From Smittia aterrima (lineage: Eukaryota > Arthropoda > Insecta > Diptera > Chironomidae): DNA of 64,000 nucleotides. Shown piece by piece: positions 1 through 12,100 of this stretch; within the stretch, counting starts at the first letter, position 1, and every line of letters starts with the position of its first letter. A model generated the notes under the pieces. That model was not told where the DNA came from and did no database searches. It worked only from the letters and a program-made list of their open reading frames with translations. The stretch is from assembly GCA_033063855.1 (NCBI GenBank), contig CP093829.1:16523537-16587536 (forward strand), written 5' to 3'. The position numbers and the translations under genes were made by a program.

Positions 1-1700
1 GCGAGAATTAAATTATGGTCGAGTTCGGATATGTGCAAGCGATGCTTGGCCATAAAATGCCGACAAAGAATGCTGTAAAAATTGTTCATACATAAATAAC
101 ATCAGGAGAAATGTTTCAGCATAGCATAAACATCAAAATCGTGAATGCTGCAATAATTCGCTTGCTTTTTGCCCTCTCGCCAGAGAATTTTGTTCGTTCT
201 GGATGGGCGGCGGTGAAATCATTTTTATGTTTTTCCAGGATGAAACGATTTTCGTTCGTGGCAAATAAAATAAATTGCTAAACTATTTCCACTGCTCGAA
301 AAGCAGATTTCTGCATTTTAATAAACGACGCATCACTCGACCAGCCCAACAATGAACCGAAAAAAATGATTCTTTGATCCCTTTTTCCCATGAAAATCAC
401 AAGAGCGATGCGTCGTTAAAAAAACATTCCCAAACCGAACAAAAAAAAGAAAATAGCAAAATCATAAAATTTAATTTTTTATGCTCGAGCATCTGCGACG
501 AGAGAGAGAAAGGACTTTGCTTTAATAGACAACCAGAAAGAGTCTCAACCAAAAGAACTAGAACACTAAAAATATCTTTCCCGACATAAATTGCGTGAAA
601 CTTATTAATAAATAGCAATCCCATGCTTTTATGGCCTTGGTCGTTTGCTCCGCTCGATGGGTCTCCATAAAAAAGGTTATGGAATTTGTATTTATTGTGT
701 ATGTGACCTGAGCAACGTAATAAATGGTAATTTCGTTCTTCTACCTTTTCCCCGTGCGCCCGCACTCTCGTAACGGAAAACCCTTCGCTTCTTCTCAAAG
801 ATGAAATACACTTCGACGTTTTATGTTATTAGAAATTAATGTCGAAAAATTCCCAAGCCCAGCACAGCGCAATCGCTGAAAAAAAAATGAAAATCACATT
901 CAGCACACACAACACTTTATGCTTTATCCATAAATTTTACATAAGAATCTCTGAAAGGCGAGGACGACGAGCATTTTTGCAAAAATTCAGCTGCAAAAGC
1001 AAGCGAGTGAGTGAGTGAAATGAGAAAAGGAAGTTTATAAATATTAAAGCAATGACCTGCTTCACGCTCTGGTTATGACAGAAGTTTTGAATCGCAGCAG
1101 ATGAGTGGCATGCTCAACATGTCAGACACACAAGCGCACACACGACGACGATCCGTAAATCCCTAATGTGAAGCATAAGTGCGACTGAAAAATTATCACT
1201 GCTAATGATAGTTATTAGCGATTCCGCTTACACAAATTAAATTTTCCCGGAGCAAATGAAATTGAATTATCGCCTCGAAACAACACAGCGGGGTGCTCGA
1301 GTGCTCACTAGTTGTGTGTAGCAGTTTGTCGCTTTTGAAGGTACTTGAAAAGTCGTTCGACTGTAAGAGCATAAATCACTTGACGCGCATTCACAGCATA
1401 GAGCAATAAAAAATATTCTAAAATGCGTGTGGAGAGTGAAGCTTATTAATTCAAACTAAACCAGAATTTTTATGGATTTTAAATCTATCCGTTTACAATT
1501 GATGCGACGAGAGATTTTAAAGATAGAGAGAGCTGCGTAACCTTCAACGACGATGACGATCGAAGCTTCTCCCACATTTTAGCATAAATTTTCTGTAACT
1601 TCCTTCTCCATACAAAGAGACGCTCCCAAGTTACGGTCATCAACTTTTTTTTATGTAAATCTCGCTAGCTCTCCGTCTCACTTCTTCTAACTAAATTGAT
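1..1700. promoter_or_regulatory. Non-coding stretch with dense CATAAA/TTTATG hexamers
   Basis: No supportable gene. By eye I find 16 copies of CATAAA or its complement TTTATG. The CATAAA copies begin at 51, 91, 125, 463, 585, 666, 929, 1370 and 1583; the TTTATG copies begin at 224, 478, 628, 820, 916, 1469 and 1650. Chance at this base composition predicts about two. This core is the known preference of Caudal and Abd-B-class homeodomains, so a homotypic enhancer is a reasonable inference. The motif is also AT-rich and a weak poly(A) hexamer, so function is unproven. Open frames here (at most 133 codons) show no family resemblance. Confidence 0.35.
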
Positions 1701-4700
1701 TTATATTCATAAGAAATTGAATTTAATGCTGAGGAAGAGAACTCCCCAGCATACTTTCTTGAATAAACATTTCGTTCGCAAGTAGTTTTCATGAAAAATA
1801 GTTTCGCCTTTTGCATGGCAGGAGTCGAAGTGAGTCAGGAGGGTTAAGAGAAGAAGATATGATAATTTTATTCATTGGACATCCGCACTCAATATTTGCC
1901 ATCGATTTGTTTGACATCTTATTTAGTGCGGGCAATTGATGCAAAGGATAGAGGAGAGATTGTCTCCTCGGCACTTGACACGACAGTCACATTGCTCGTG
2001 AATGAGGTCAACCATTAAGATCATCGTCATGAGTGTTAAACCCCAAGTCCACACTGAGATTCGATTACCGAGGAAAAATCGTCCCACATTTTTTGGCCAT
2101 TCGCAGCAGAAGTCTGACCATATGAAATTCAATTACGCCTCGTAAAGCTCGTAACTTCTGCGGCCGTGATTTGATTCATAAATTACAAATTCTCTCTCAC
2201 GATCGAGCTATTGTTTTCAGCCGTGCTCAGTGAGATAGAAAAATAATTATTTCAGATTTTCACATTCAATTGGAGCTAAGGAAAACGACGATAAATGAAA
2301 TCAAACAAACATAAAAGCGAAGAAAGCCACTGCCACCCTCGAACGAAAGAAGAAAATAAAATTTCAGCACAAAATCTGCTTCATTAAGTTTTTGTTTTTC
2401 CATTTTATTTCCACACTTCATCAAACATTTACTCGAACTTCTTCCTTGTCTTTTCGTCTTCCTCCTCAATTGACAGAGTGAAAATACCTTAAAATCACCC
2501 GAGATACTTCACACAGCTCTTTCTCTCGATCTCTCTCTCGCCAAACTTTCGACTACCCCCATTGTTTTTATTGTATCATCAAAAAATAATAAAGTTGACT
2601 GTGTGCGAGTGAGTTTTCTTTGCTTTTTTTTTTGTTTTGTTTTTGGCGAATTGCTAAGGGCAAAAGCAGAAGTAGCAGCGACAAGGAAAAGGAAAAAACA
2701 ATCTCATCTTTTTCACAGATCATTGAACATTGCCGAACATTAACCGTATTGAAAGGTCTTTCGGTCTTTCGTATATTTTGGGTGTATCTGGTTTGTGTTA
2801 CCATAACAATCACTCATCGGCACGATTTCTTTCCTCGGCTCTTTATTTTTTTGCGCTTCAAAGTTGGCGAGGAGCAAGCGTGTCGTGTTGATTCACCTAA
2901 ATGGGCAGAGTAAGAGAGAGCGAAACGATTGAAGAATGATGGCTACTGGAAACAGCGAAATGAAATCTTCAGGTAGCACATTTAAATTTGCATGAAACAT
3001 TCATGAGCTTGGGGGGAGATTGAGGTGTTCACACAACTCGTTCGGCAAAATGAAATGGAATTGAAAATCAACTTGTGCAAGACATCAAAAAGGGAACGAG
3101 AAGAAACAACAAATCTCGATTCCCCAATTGGAATTTAAAATGCATGTTCGTTCGCCTCTTTGCACACGAAACGAATCAGCCGGCAAACCAACGACGACGA
3201 CGACTCCTTTCGTCACCTTTTTTTCTGCATCATGGAAATCTTTTTCGGTGTGTACATGATTTATGAATTTAAAATGAAACGTGAACGGAATTAATTCAGA
3301 AAACAGTTTTTTATGGCGATCAACAATCGGAGGGCGACCAGATGATAGTCACACGACTCTCCAATCAAAAGTCACACGAACCTGAAAAGGAGAAAAGCAC
3401 AAAGTCGCTCACAAACCAGCCGACATTGCATAATGGGCAAGAGCAAAGATAGCAGCGACTCGCTTGTAAAGAAACCTTGCACATTCTATGCATTTTAAAT
3501 TTTTAAGTGAAGGAATACGTCATCGAAACTGCACCGCATCAAAACGAGTAGCAGCATTAAATTTAATTCCAAAAGCGCCGGAATGCATAATTTAGTCCGC
3601 TGTTCGCTTTTATGCGAACTGAGAAAATTGTGTTTGTACAAAAATTATTTCTTTGCGCTCTCTTCGCTTTAATTCGCTTTTTTATCATCATCGCTATTCA
3701 GTCAATGTAACGTTCAGTTGAAATTAGCAATCAGTGAGAGCAAACCATCCCCTGAATGCATTAAACGAGAAGACGACTTGCAGTGCTACATGTTGCAGTT
3801 GCACAAAAGGATTCCTTGGTGAGTAATTTTTCAATTTATTTAAATTCACTGCGAGATGTGGCGCGGCTTGGTTGAGAAATGTCTGAGCTACTGTGTGAGC
3901 GAACGCCGCATTCTCTTAAATGGCAATAGTTAATTAAAAAAGCTAATAAAAGTGATTATAAAGTCTCGTGTCAAAGAGATTTCTCTCCTACATCAAGTTC
4001 CGTCTTCGGAAACATTTTTTATTAATTTTTTTCTTTCTAGTTCATTCACGCCCCGCTAACAGCCGAACGTATGCTCGTGGCACGTGTTTAATTTGCTGTT
4101 TTTAATTTTTTAACAATTTTTTGCTCCCTTCGTCGACATAACAAGAAGTCTTTAAAAACATTAAGCAAATTCAACAATGAAATATGACTTTTTTACATCG
4201 AGACATTGCCTGTAATTATTGTGTTGCCTTTCGTTGATGCCGGGGCAAAACGTTGAGTAAAGCAAGAAGAAGACGACGAGAGAAATAAATGGTTTTCCAC
4301 CCGTCACTTACATTGTGTGTTGTTTTTTTATCCTCCCCGCCCGCACGCTTGCTGCCTTGCCTGAGAAAATTCATCCTCTTCCCGCAAAACAACACACAGC
4401 CAAGCATCTCTCAAGCACTGTGTCGCTTTATCACAGATGAAGGATCACCCCGGCCTTGCTACGTGCACTTGTTTCAGTCGGTAGACGAATGATGGATGAA
4501 TGTTAATGTAATAAAACAATTTTCTGTTTATCTAAAGTTGCAAACTTTCACCCTCAGCACGCCTTCCTTGGGTCGAGGCTCGCAAAAAAAATTCTCTTCC
4601 CTCCCCCTCCCGTCGACACAATGCCAAGAAATTGTTTTTCTTTCTCTCTCCGCATGCTTTAAGATCCTGTTGCTTCCACAGCTTTATGTGCATGTCTATA

Positions 4701-7700
4701 TTTCTTTTTTTGTCTTAAATTTATATTTTGGTTGTTGCCTGTCGCTTACAGCTCTTCTCTCCTTCATGAAGGATGCCGGAAAAGAAAGGAGAGAGCGAGC
4801 CGAAAAAAATGATCTCATAATAGACGCAACATGAATAAACGATATTTGAATACAAATGAATGTTTAAAGATTCATAAAAAGAACGCAAAAATGATATTTC
4901 AGGCGAGAAGGGAGAATCAACTTTGCTTACTTTACTTTCAATCTACGGGTGCAGGAAGAAGGTAAAGAAGAAGACGAAGAGGAGCTCGTAAAAAAACGCG
5001 ACGAGCTACAACATAAAATACAAATTTCCCGTTCAAGCGAATGCGAGGGTGTGGAATGAGACGATGAATGTGTAAATAATGATCACTTGCCTATCTTTTA
5101 TTCGCAGTCATTATACTCGAAGCTATCATAGAGGCATAAAAGCACTTGATAGAACAGAAGAGAACGCAATCACTTAAGGAGCAAGCACGAGGAGTTTGAT
5201 CGACTTTAACTTCAATTCTAAAGGCTCAAAAGTTTTAAAAGAAAAAGAGAGCGTAGGCTGCTTCTAGACTCATCTCTTTTGTTGCCTTTGAAAAGGCATC
5301 AAGTCATTTGCGATGTAGTTTCTATGTCGTATCATGAAATTTGACGCGGGGGATTCACTTCAGATTCGCACGAAGAAACATTTGGTATGACGGATGACAT
5401 GACATTCACCACTTTGTGTGCTTGCTCCTCGCATAAACATTCGCCATACCCAACCGCAGAAAGTCATAGACATCATTTCACTTTTTGCACAGTAGAAAAA
5501 GGTTTTTTCTGTTTGGATGTTTGCATAACACGGCGCAGAGAGCGAGCAAATGACTGAAAGGTAACAAACAAAGGCCGCCCCGGGTCTGAGTCGTCTATGA
5601 CCAAAATTGGAAAAAGGTGAAAGTCATTGATGAGAAAAATATGCAAATTGAAAGATTATATCGCAGTTTTTTTTTGTTGTCGCTGCTGCTCGTGGAAGCT
5701 ACTGGGGACGAGAAGTATCGAGAAGAAGGAGCGCTTTATGATGTTCTTCACTTCTCGTCTCCATGATGATGATGGCTGTCGTATCAATGTTCATGGCTAT
5801 GAATAGAGGAAATTGAATTTTCGGATAAACATAAATAATAAAGGCGAACGCAGAGCGCCAACAACATTGAAAACATTTCTGGTTGCGAGGGGTTCGCTCA
5901 GGTTGAATTTTTGGTTTAGAGAATATTCAATCGAGCAAGCGGAGGATGATAATGAAACGCAAGCCTCAGGGTTGACCAGCTGTTCTCTATCGAAATAGAA
6001 AGAGCGACTGCATCAAAAATTCAATTCTTTTGTTTGAGAGAAAGATTTCTAATCAGGCAAATTCACCCGAAAAACCAAAAGCTGAAATAATAATCCAATT
6101 TTAAACATGAGAGAGATCAACAACTCGAGATCAGCAGATTGTCGATTCCCACCATGACATAGGGAGAAACGGAAACTGAACAAGTTGCAACATCTCTTAC
6201 AATTATGTTAGTCACGTGCAATTAAAATTGGAATTAGTACTTGACTGATAATCCTTCGTTTCTTTTCAGCCGTCGCTTGCTCTCTCTCTGTGCGTACGTT
6301 GGCCGTAAAAAAATAATTGAAATCAGCTCGGATTTCTCTTGACGACGCATTCGCTTAAAAAAAGACCTCTTTCGAATTTAATCAAATAATGAACATACAC
6401 AATGGGTCTGAGCACATCATACAAAAAAGTTGTTATAATTTCATCGTTGTCGGCGTACCCTTTAACGAAATAAATATCGGAGGGCTTCTCAAAGCCGACC
6501 CTATTACTCATTATGCTCGAAGAAGAACATTTCACTGTGAAACCCCATAAGTCCCATTGAACAAATTTCCCATTGTTATCGAGCACAGAAATCTCTCCTT
6601 TCTTTTGAGAAATAACATCGCACCAAGGCCCACATCAGCAAGAAAAACCGTTCGAAGGGATTTTCATTCCGATTGGGAAATTTCCTTCGTCGTCGTTGTT
6701 TGCAGAAATAAAATATTTATGAACGGAAAATGAATTACGTTAACTTCTTTACGTGTGTATTCAGAATTGTCGTAGAATTATGAAAGAAGGAAGAAGAAAA
6801 GTTCCTGAAGGTAAAAATGATTTAGATGTTGAGCGGTGAAAAGACGCAATGAAATTTCCATGCGAGGAAACTTCATTTGAATAACGTCGAGCACGAGGAT
6901 TCGATTCGAGTTCTCCTTGCAAGTGCTACTCGTAAATAATTGAAAGATATTGGAAGCAAGCGGGTGTACGAAATCGAATTGAGAGTCTCTCCCCCGCAAC
7001 GAGCAAACAACAATTTACCTGTTTTCCAATAAAATTTTCCGTCATTCCGATTATGATCGAGTGGCTTTTACAGAACCAAATCAAGCGAATAAAAAAGAAA
7101 TTTATAGATTTTCATTTCATGTAATGGATTTCTTTTTCGTTTCGGGCAATCTGACGTTGCTAAACCGTTCTTGTTTTCAATATTTCTCGAGCCATCCAAC
7201 CAAAGCAAACAAGAGAGTATTGAATTCCCGTAAATAATACGAATCGATCCCTATCTGTGAATGAATCCAACAAAGTGCTTAGTCGTCGTTCCGGGATGAA
7301 TCAACATTAAACTTTTATCTGCTTAATTGTTAACTTACGCCTGATTAAATTCATTCATGGAAGAACAATTTTTTTCTCTCTTGCTACCTGAACTTGCATG
7401 TGCACCCCTCGTCACTCACTCAACGAGTGAGGCTTCTGTGTGAAGATATCATGAGCAGGGATGCTTCTCTTTTGTTCTCGTTCGTTGTCAACGTGTGTAC
7501 ACAGAAAAAAAATCCAATTTGTCAAATAAATATTATTTTCGTTAAAGAGGAATATTCTCCTTTGCTGAAATATTTGTTTATACATCGACAATCGTCGAAA
7601 GAATGAATGAAAATTTAATAAAAAAAGAAAGAAAGAGCGCTCTTCGACATGAAGTTTAATATTTTTTTTATTCTAAATGATTGAAGTTGATTGAGACTGC

Positions 7701-9097
7701 TCGAGTTTGTGCATGCAACGGTTTGAAGGGCCGTCAATCGTTTCGGGAAAATGTTTTAATCTTTTTCGCTTTTCTTTTAGAAAATAATTGAACAAATAAT
7801 CGGAGAAACTTCGGCAAACTGCTTCATTTTCCCATAAGAGTCGGCAGATATGTGGGAAAGCAATTTCGAAGCGATTAAATTGTGTGCGCTCTCGTTCATC
7901 GTTTGCCAGAGACGAGCGGTTGCCGCAGCTACAAACTAACGAGAACAAAAGTTATAAATCTTGCAAGAAGCACCGAAACCCAAAGAAAGCGATTAAAATG
8001 AAAATTGTAAACTTTTTCCCTCATCGCTTAATTCTTCATATATGATTCATTAGATAAATATTTCTTCGTCGGCAGAAACTTTTGTCTCACAACGATTCTC
8101 AACATTTCAATTCAAATTATAAGCAGCAGCATAATGATCATGAGAGTGAGAGAGAGAGTTTAAATCTCTTATGAATATTTTATGCGAGTGGAATTTTTAT
8201 AACTTTATGATATCAATTAGTCAAAAGCTAATCCTCCACTTTGCCATTGAAGATTCAATTTTCTGAAACAACTCAAAAGCTTCCCGAAAAAGAAAGAAGA
8301 AACTTCTCGATCGTAAAACGAAAGATTAGAAAATGCATATTCAACAGAAGAAAGCGAGCAGCACTCGATTTCAAAGAACTAGAAAAGAGTTTTTTTTTTC
8401 GGGAGAAATTAAAATCATTTTCTGCCTGTTATTGAATTTGAATTCATTTGAGGATTAAAGACAAAGCCTAAGCTGCTTCGGTTTGAATTCATTTAACAAC
8501 ATTGTTCCCTCGAAACCAAAGAGTTTGAGTGTTTTCTTTATGCAAATGCCGACTGAATTTCTTTCTTGCCACTGTCGAGCTCCTCTCGATTCTCCTGGGC
8601 GAGAGCATATAATTTTTCATTATTTGAAACTGGCAGAAAATAATATTGCACGTTCCATTCTCGTGCAAATGGAAAATTATAGTTTTAAAACATTCATTCC
8701 GAACGAGAATGGTCGACGGGAGACTACAAAAAGAAGAGGCTTTCTTGTGTGAGATGAGAATCGACTCAACTAGTCACCATCGTCATGCAAAGCAAACGTG
8801 AAAAAGGATATTGCAGGATTGTTTAATGCAAAGCTGTAGAGAGAGTTGTGGATAAAGTTTTCCTCGTCGCTTCTTCCTCTTTTTTTTTGTAAATTCCTAA
8901 AGTTTAATCTTCTCCTACTTCTCTCCGCTGCTTTTCCGGTTTGTGAGCTTCCACGTCTTGAGTGTACGGCAGCAAATGAATTTCAATGCTAAAGACACAC
9001 TCCATAACATAATCCATATGCTCCTTGCTACACTAGTCTCCTTTTAATTGAACCATTAATTTCATTTTTTTCCCCGCTAATTTATGTTTGCCTTCCG
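1701..9097. other. Gene-free AT-rich sequence
   Basis: No protein or RNA gene recognised. Contents seen are CT/GA tracts (2518-2540, 8142-8158), scattered TTAATTAA-type motifs, and CATAAA/TTTATG at roughly 2 per kb. A small hairpin at 8646-8668 has 7-bp perfect arms and a 9-nt loop. A possible non-coding exon is at 3699-3818, where initiator-like TCAGT motifs (3699, 3714, 3731) precede a strong donor after 3818. All open frames are short, lysine/phenylalanine-rich and without domain character. Confidence 0.5.
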
Positions 9098-9100
9098 CAG

Positions 9101-9145
9101 GTGGAGATCCGAGTGAATGAAATCGAAGAAGAAGAAGCTCATTAG
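9101..9145 (+). other. Possible terminal exon after a strong splice acceptor
   Basis: A pyrimidine-rich stretch ending TTCCGCAG at 9100 resembles a real acceptor, with a branch-like CTAAT upstream. The following frame reads VEIRVNEIEEEEAH and then a stop at 9143-9145. It could be the last coding exon of a large-intron gene or a non-coding RNA exon. No partner exon was identified, so this is only a candidate. Confidence 0.12.
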
Positions 9146-12100
9146 GAAATGGAAATAATGGAAAATGCGAACGCTAATTTCCCGGTGATTCAGCCGAAAG
9201 AAAAATAACGTCGAGCGGGAATTTTTCGTGTCAAGAGCACACATTTATCATAAATCTCGAACCCTTTCTTACTCTCGCCCACCTCCTCGCTGACTTAACA
9301 AACAAAGCGACTCGTGGAAATTGTTCTAACAATTGTGTTTTATTTAATTATACTTTCGCTCTCATGCTTGTGTGTGTCGAAGTTTGGGTATTTTCCTTTT
9401 CCTCCATGCAATCGTGAAATGAACGCGCGAGTTGATGAATGGCAGCGTAGGCAAGGAATGCATTGAAATTTTCCTTTTCATTGAAAAAGCCACGAGGATG
9501 AAAAAAAGGGGAAAAGTCTGAAATGATAAACTTTCCAGCTCGGATATCATTCATTGAATTCATTGTTTGTTTCAAGCGCCTTTCATCCGCTTCTCGAGTC
9601 TTCCAGCGGGTCCCCACAAAATAAACATTCAAGCCTATTAATTTTATGATATTTGCATTTTCATCGTTCATTACATTTGACACGCACTTGAATAATTAAT
9701 TTAAAATGGGAAATGCTATTCATTGTTCAGCACTGAAAGGAAAGAATTAACATCACAACTTAAATGGTTGACAATAAAACGCACTCACTCGATGATCCTC
9801 GAAGTTCTCTTCGCAAATAAAACTTTTATTCAACTCTCAATTGAGCTGACCTTGTCGTTCTTTATTGAAAAAAAAGGTGAGTTTAGAAACTCACGAGGAA
9901 ACTTTCTGGGCTTTGCTTACTTTTTCATCAAAAGTTTTCCCATTTCTAGAGAGAGTACAATGGACATGAAATGAATCAATATTTGCGGAGACAATTAAAA
10001 CTTGAATGATGTTCTCCGTTACGACGAGTCTGCCCAGAACCTTATTTAACCTTTACTGTCTGTCTCGATAAACATTCCGAGTCTTAATTGCCATCATTAG
10101 ATGGATGAACAAAGGGATGGAACCGACATTTAAATGTAAAATTATGCAACTGCTGCACAATAAAGCTCAACGATGACACTCGAGCCTTTTATTTAATTAA
10201 AATGAATTTCATTTGCGAGGAGTTAAATCGAATTTGTGTAACAGAGCGGAACGGAAGTGAAACAAATTTCCCCGCGCGCTTCAACGAATTTCCGAATTAC
10301 TATCGCGCGTTTAACAATAAACATTTCAACTGTCAATTAATGTAATTCCAATCCAAAATTTTGCTCTCCTTTCAAAATAACGTCAATAAGCCATAAACGC
10401 TTCATGAGATTGCTTCGATCGACTAATCAACGTATTAATTAAACAACCAGTTTCAGATCTTCATTCGAGAAACGCGTTCCGATCCGAGAGATGAGAAGAA
10501 AGAAATATCTTCAGCTTGAGATACGAATCAATTCTCTAATGAATTAATTAGCAACTTAAGCAGTTTGTAAACTTGTTAATAGCGAATGCTGACTCAACTG
10601 ATGTGCAAAACTAAATCGCTTGACATTTTCAACCAGCAACTCGTTTCCGACGCTGCTGTCACCATCAAACTATTTAGTTTTTATTATTTGCGCACTCAAG
10701 TGTTTGCAGACTGTCCGTCCACGAGTTTCGGGGAAATGTTTCTATTTATTTTTAGATGCTTTTTTCGAATGTTTGTACACACAATAGTTTTACACATCTC
10801 CGACACCATCTGGCGAGTCTTTCTCGAGCAAATTGTACTTCTCCACTTGGTCGCCTCCTCCTCACTCTTTGCTTGTTATTCATTCATTTACCAAAATAAA
10901 CACTTTTATGACATTTTAAACAGATTCTGTTTAGATGTTTCAGTTGCCACCACTGCACAGTTCAACTCTAAATTAATCGGAAAGTGTCTCTTTAGTTTAT
11001 CTTTCATCCCCTCCTCGAGTGTTTTCTTCGGAAAATTTTTATAATTGTTACAAACCGAAACTTCTTTTAACTGACGGAACTAACATCGAGACATTAATTA
11101 GTGTGAAAGACATAAAACGAGTCTTTCTCTTCTCCATCGATTAGAATTCGTCTCAAAAGAAATTCGAAACACTTACGGCTTGTTAGTGGAACACACAGAA
11201 AAATTTTATTTTCGGCGACCTCGACGTAAACATTTCTACAAGGCTTCCATGAAAGATTAACAGATCGTTGTCTCTTTCATCTCTTGGTTGGCGTTTTTCT
11301 TCTTTTATTCAACGAAAACCGAAATTGAAGGGAACGGCCACAAGTAAAAACCAGTAAGCAAAGTCAAGAGAGCGTCGTTTATAGACATCATAATGCGAGA
11401 TCTGGCAAATGTTTCGTCTTTTTTGTGTTTGCCTCGAAAAGATCTTTAAATTGTTTATGTTTCACATAATTTCATTTGTATAAATCATCTTTCTCTTTAC
11501 TGATCGTTTCTTTCAATTTTTTCTTTATTCGTGCGAGCGATTGATGCAGAAGTCAAATGATTTACATCCCAGCTCGTAATAAATGTTTGGTTAGCATAAA
11601 CGTTAAGCTCACTGAGCTCAGTGCCAAAAAATTCCCCTCCGGGGCGATCTGGGCCGAGTCTTTTAAAAAACGAGCCATGACTATGAGAATTCTCTGAATG
11701 AGAAGAAGGAAAAATCATAAAAATCTGCCTCCGACGTTTTTATAATTCTTTGATTGAAAAATTGCTTTGGCCGCCGCCACAGAGTTGAAGCTTAATCGTC
11801 CATCGTAAACGTCTCGAAAACTCAAAATAAAAACGCGTCTGGACCTGCAAATCGAGTTGACTTTGAAACACATAAAAATCTTTGTGTACATTCTTTCACA
11901 TCGACTGGACGACGAGTCTCTTGTTAGAGTGTTAACCCATTTATAAAACGATGTTTATTATTCAATTTAACGAAAATTAGTATAATTTGAGTCATTCTCG
12001 GTAGTTGTTGCTCTCTCTGTCTCTCGCTCGTTTCGTCTTTCATTTGTAACAAACTAAGCGGCTTTAAAACGCAAGTTAACGGCGAAGATGATTGAAAGAC

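Noticed and set aside
4429..4436. TATCACAG, the seed of the miR-2/13 family
   Set aside because: Downstream bases do not match any family member I know, and no hairpin forms around it.
10586..11044. 152-codon open frame on the plus strand, the joint longest in the left 51 kb
   Set aside because: Composition is F/L/S/C-rich, typical of a chance frame in T-rich DNA. No domain, no splice context, no family resemblance.
11610..11623. 14-bp palindrome, and a similar one at 14225-14238
   Set aside because: Several 14-bp palindromes are expected by chance in 64 kb; no context supports function.
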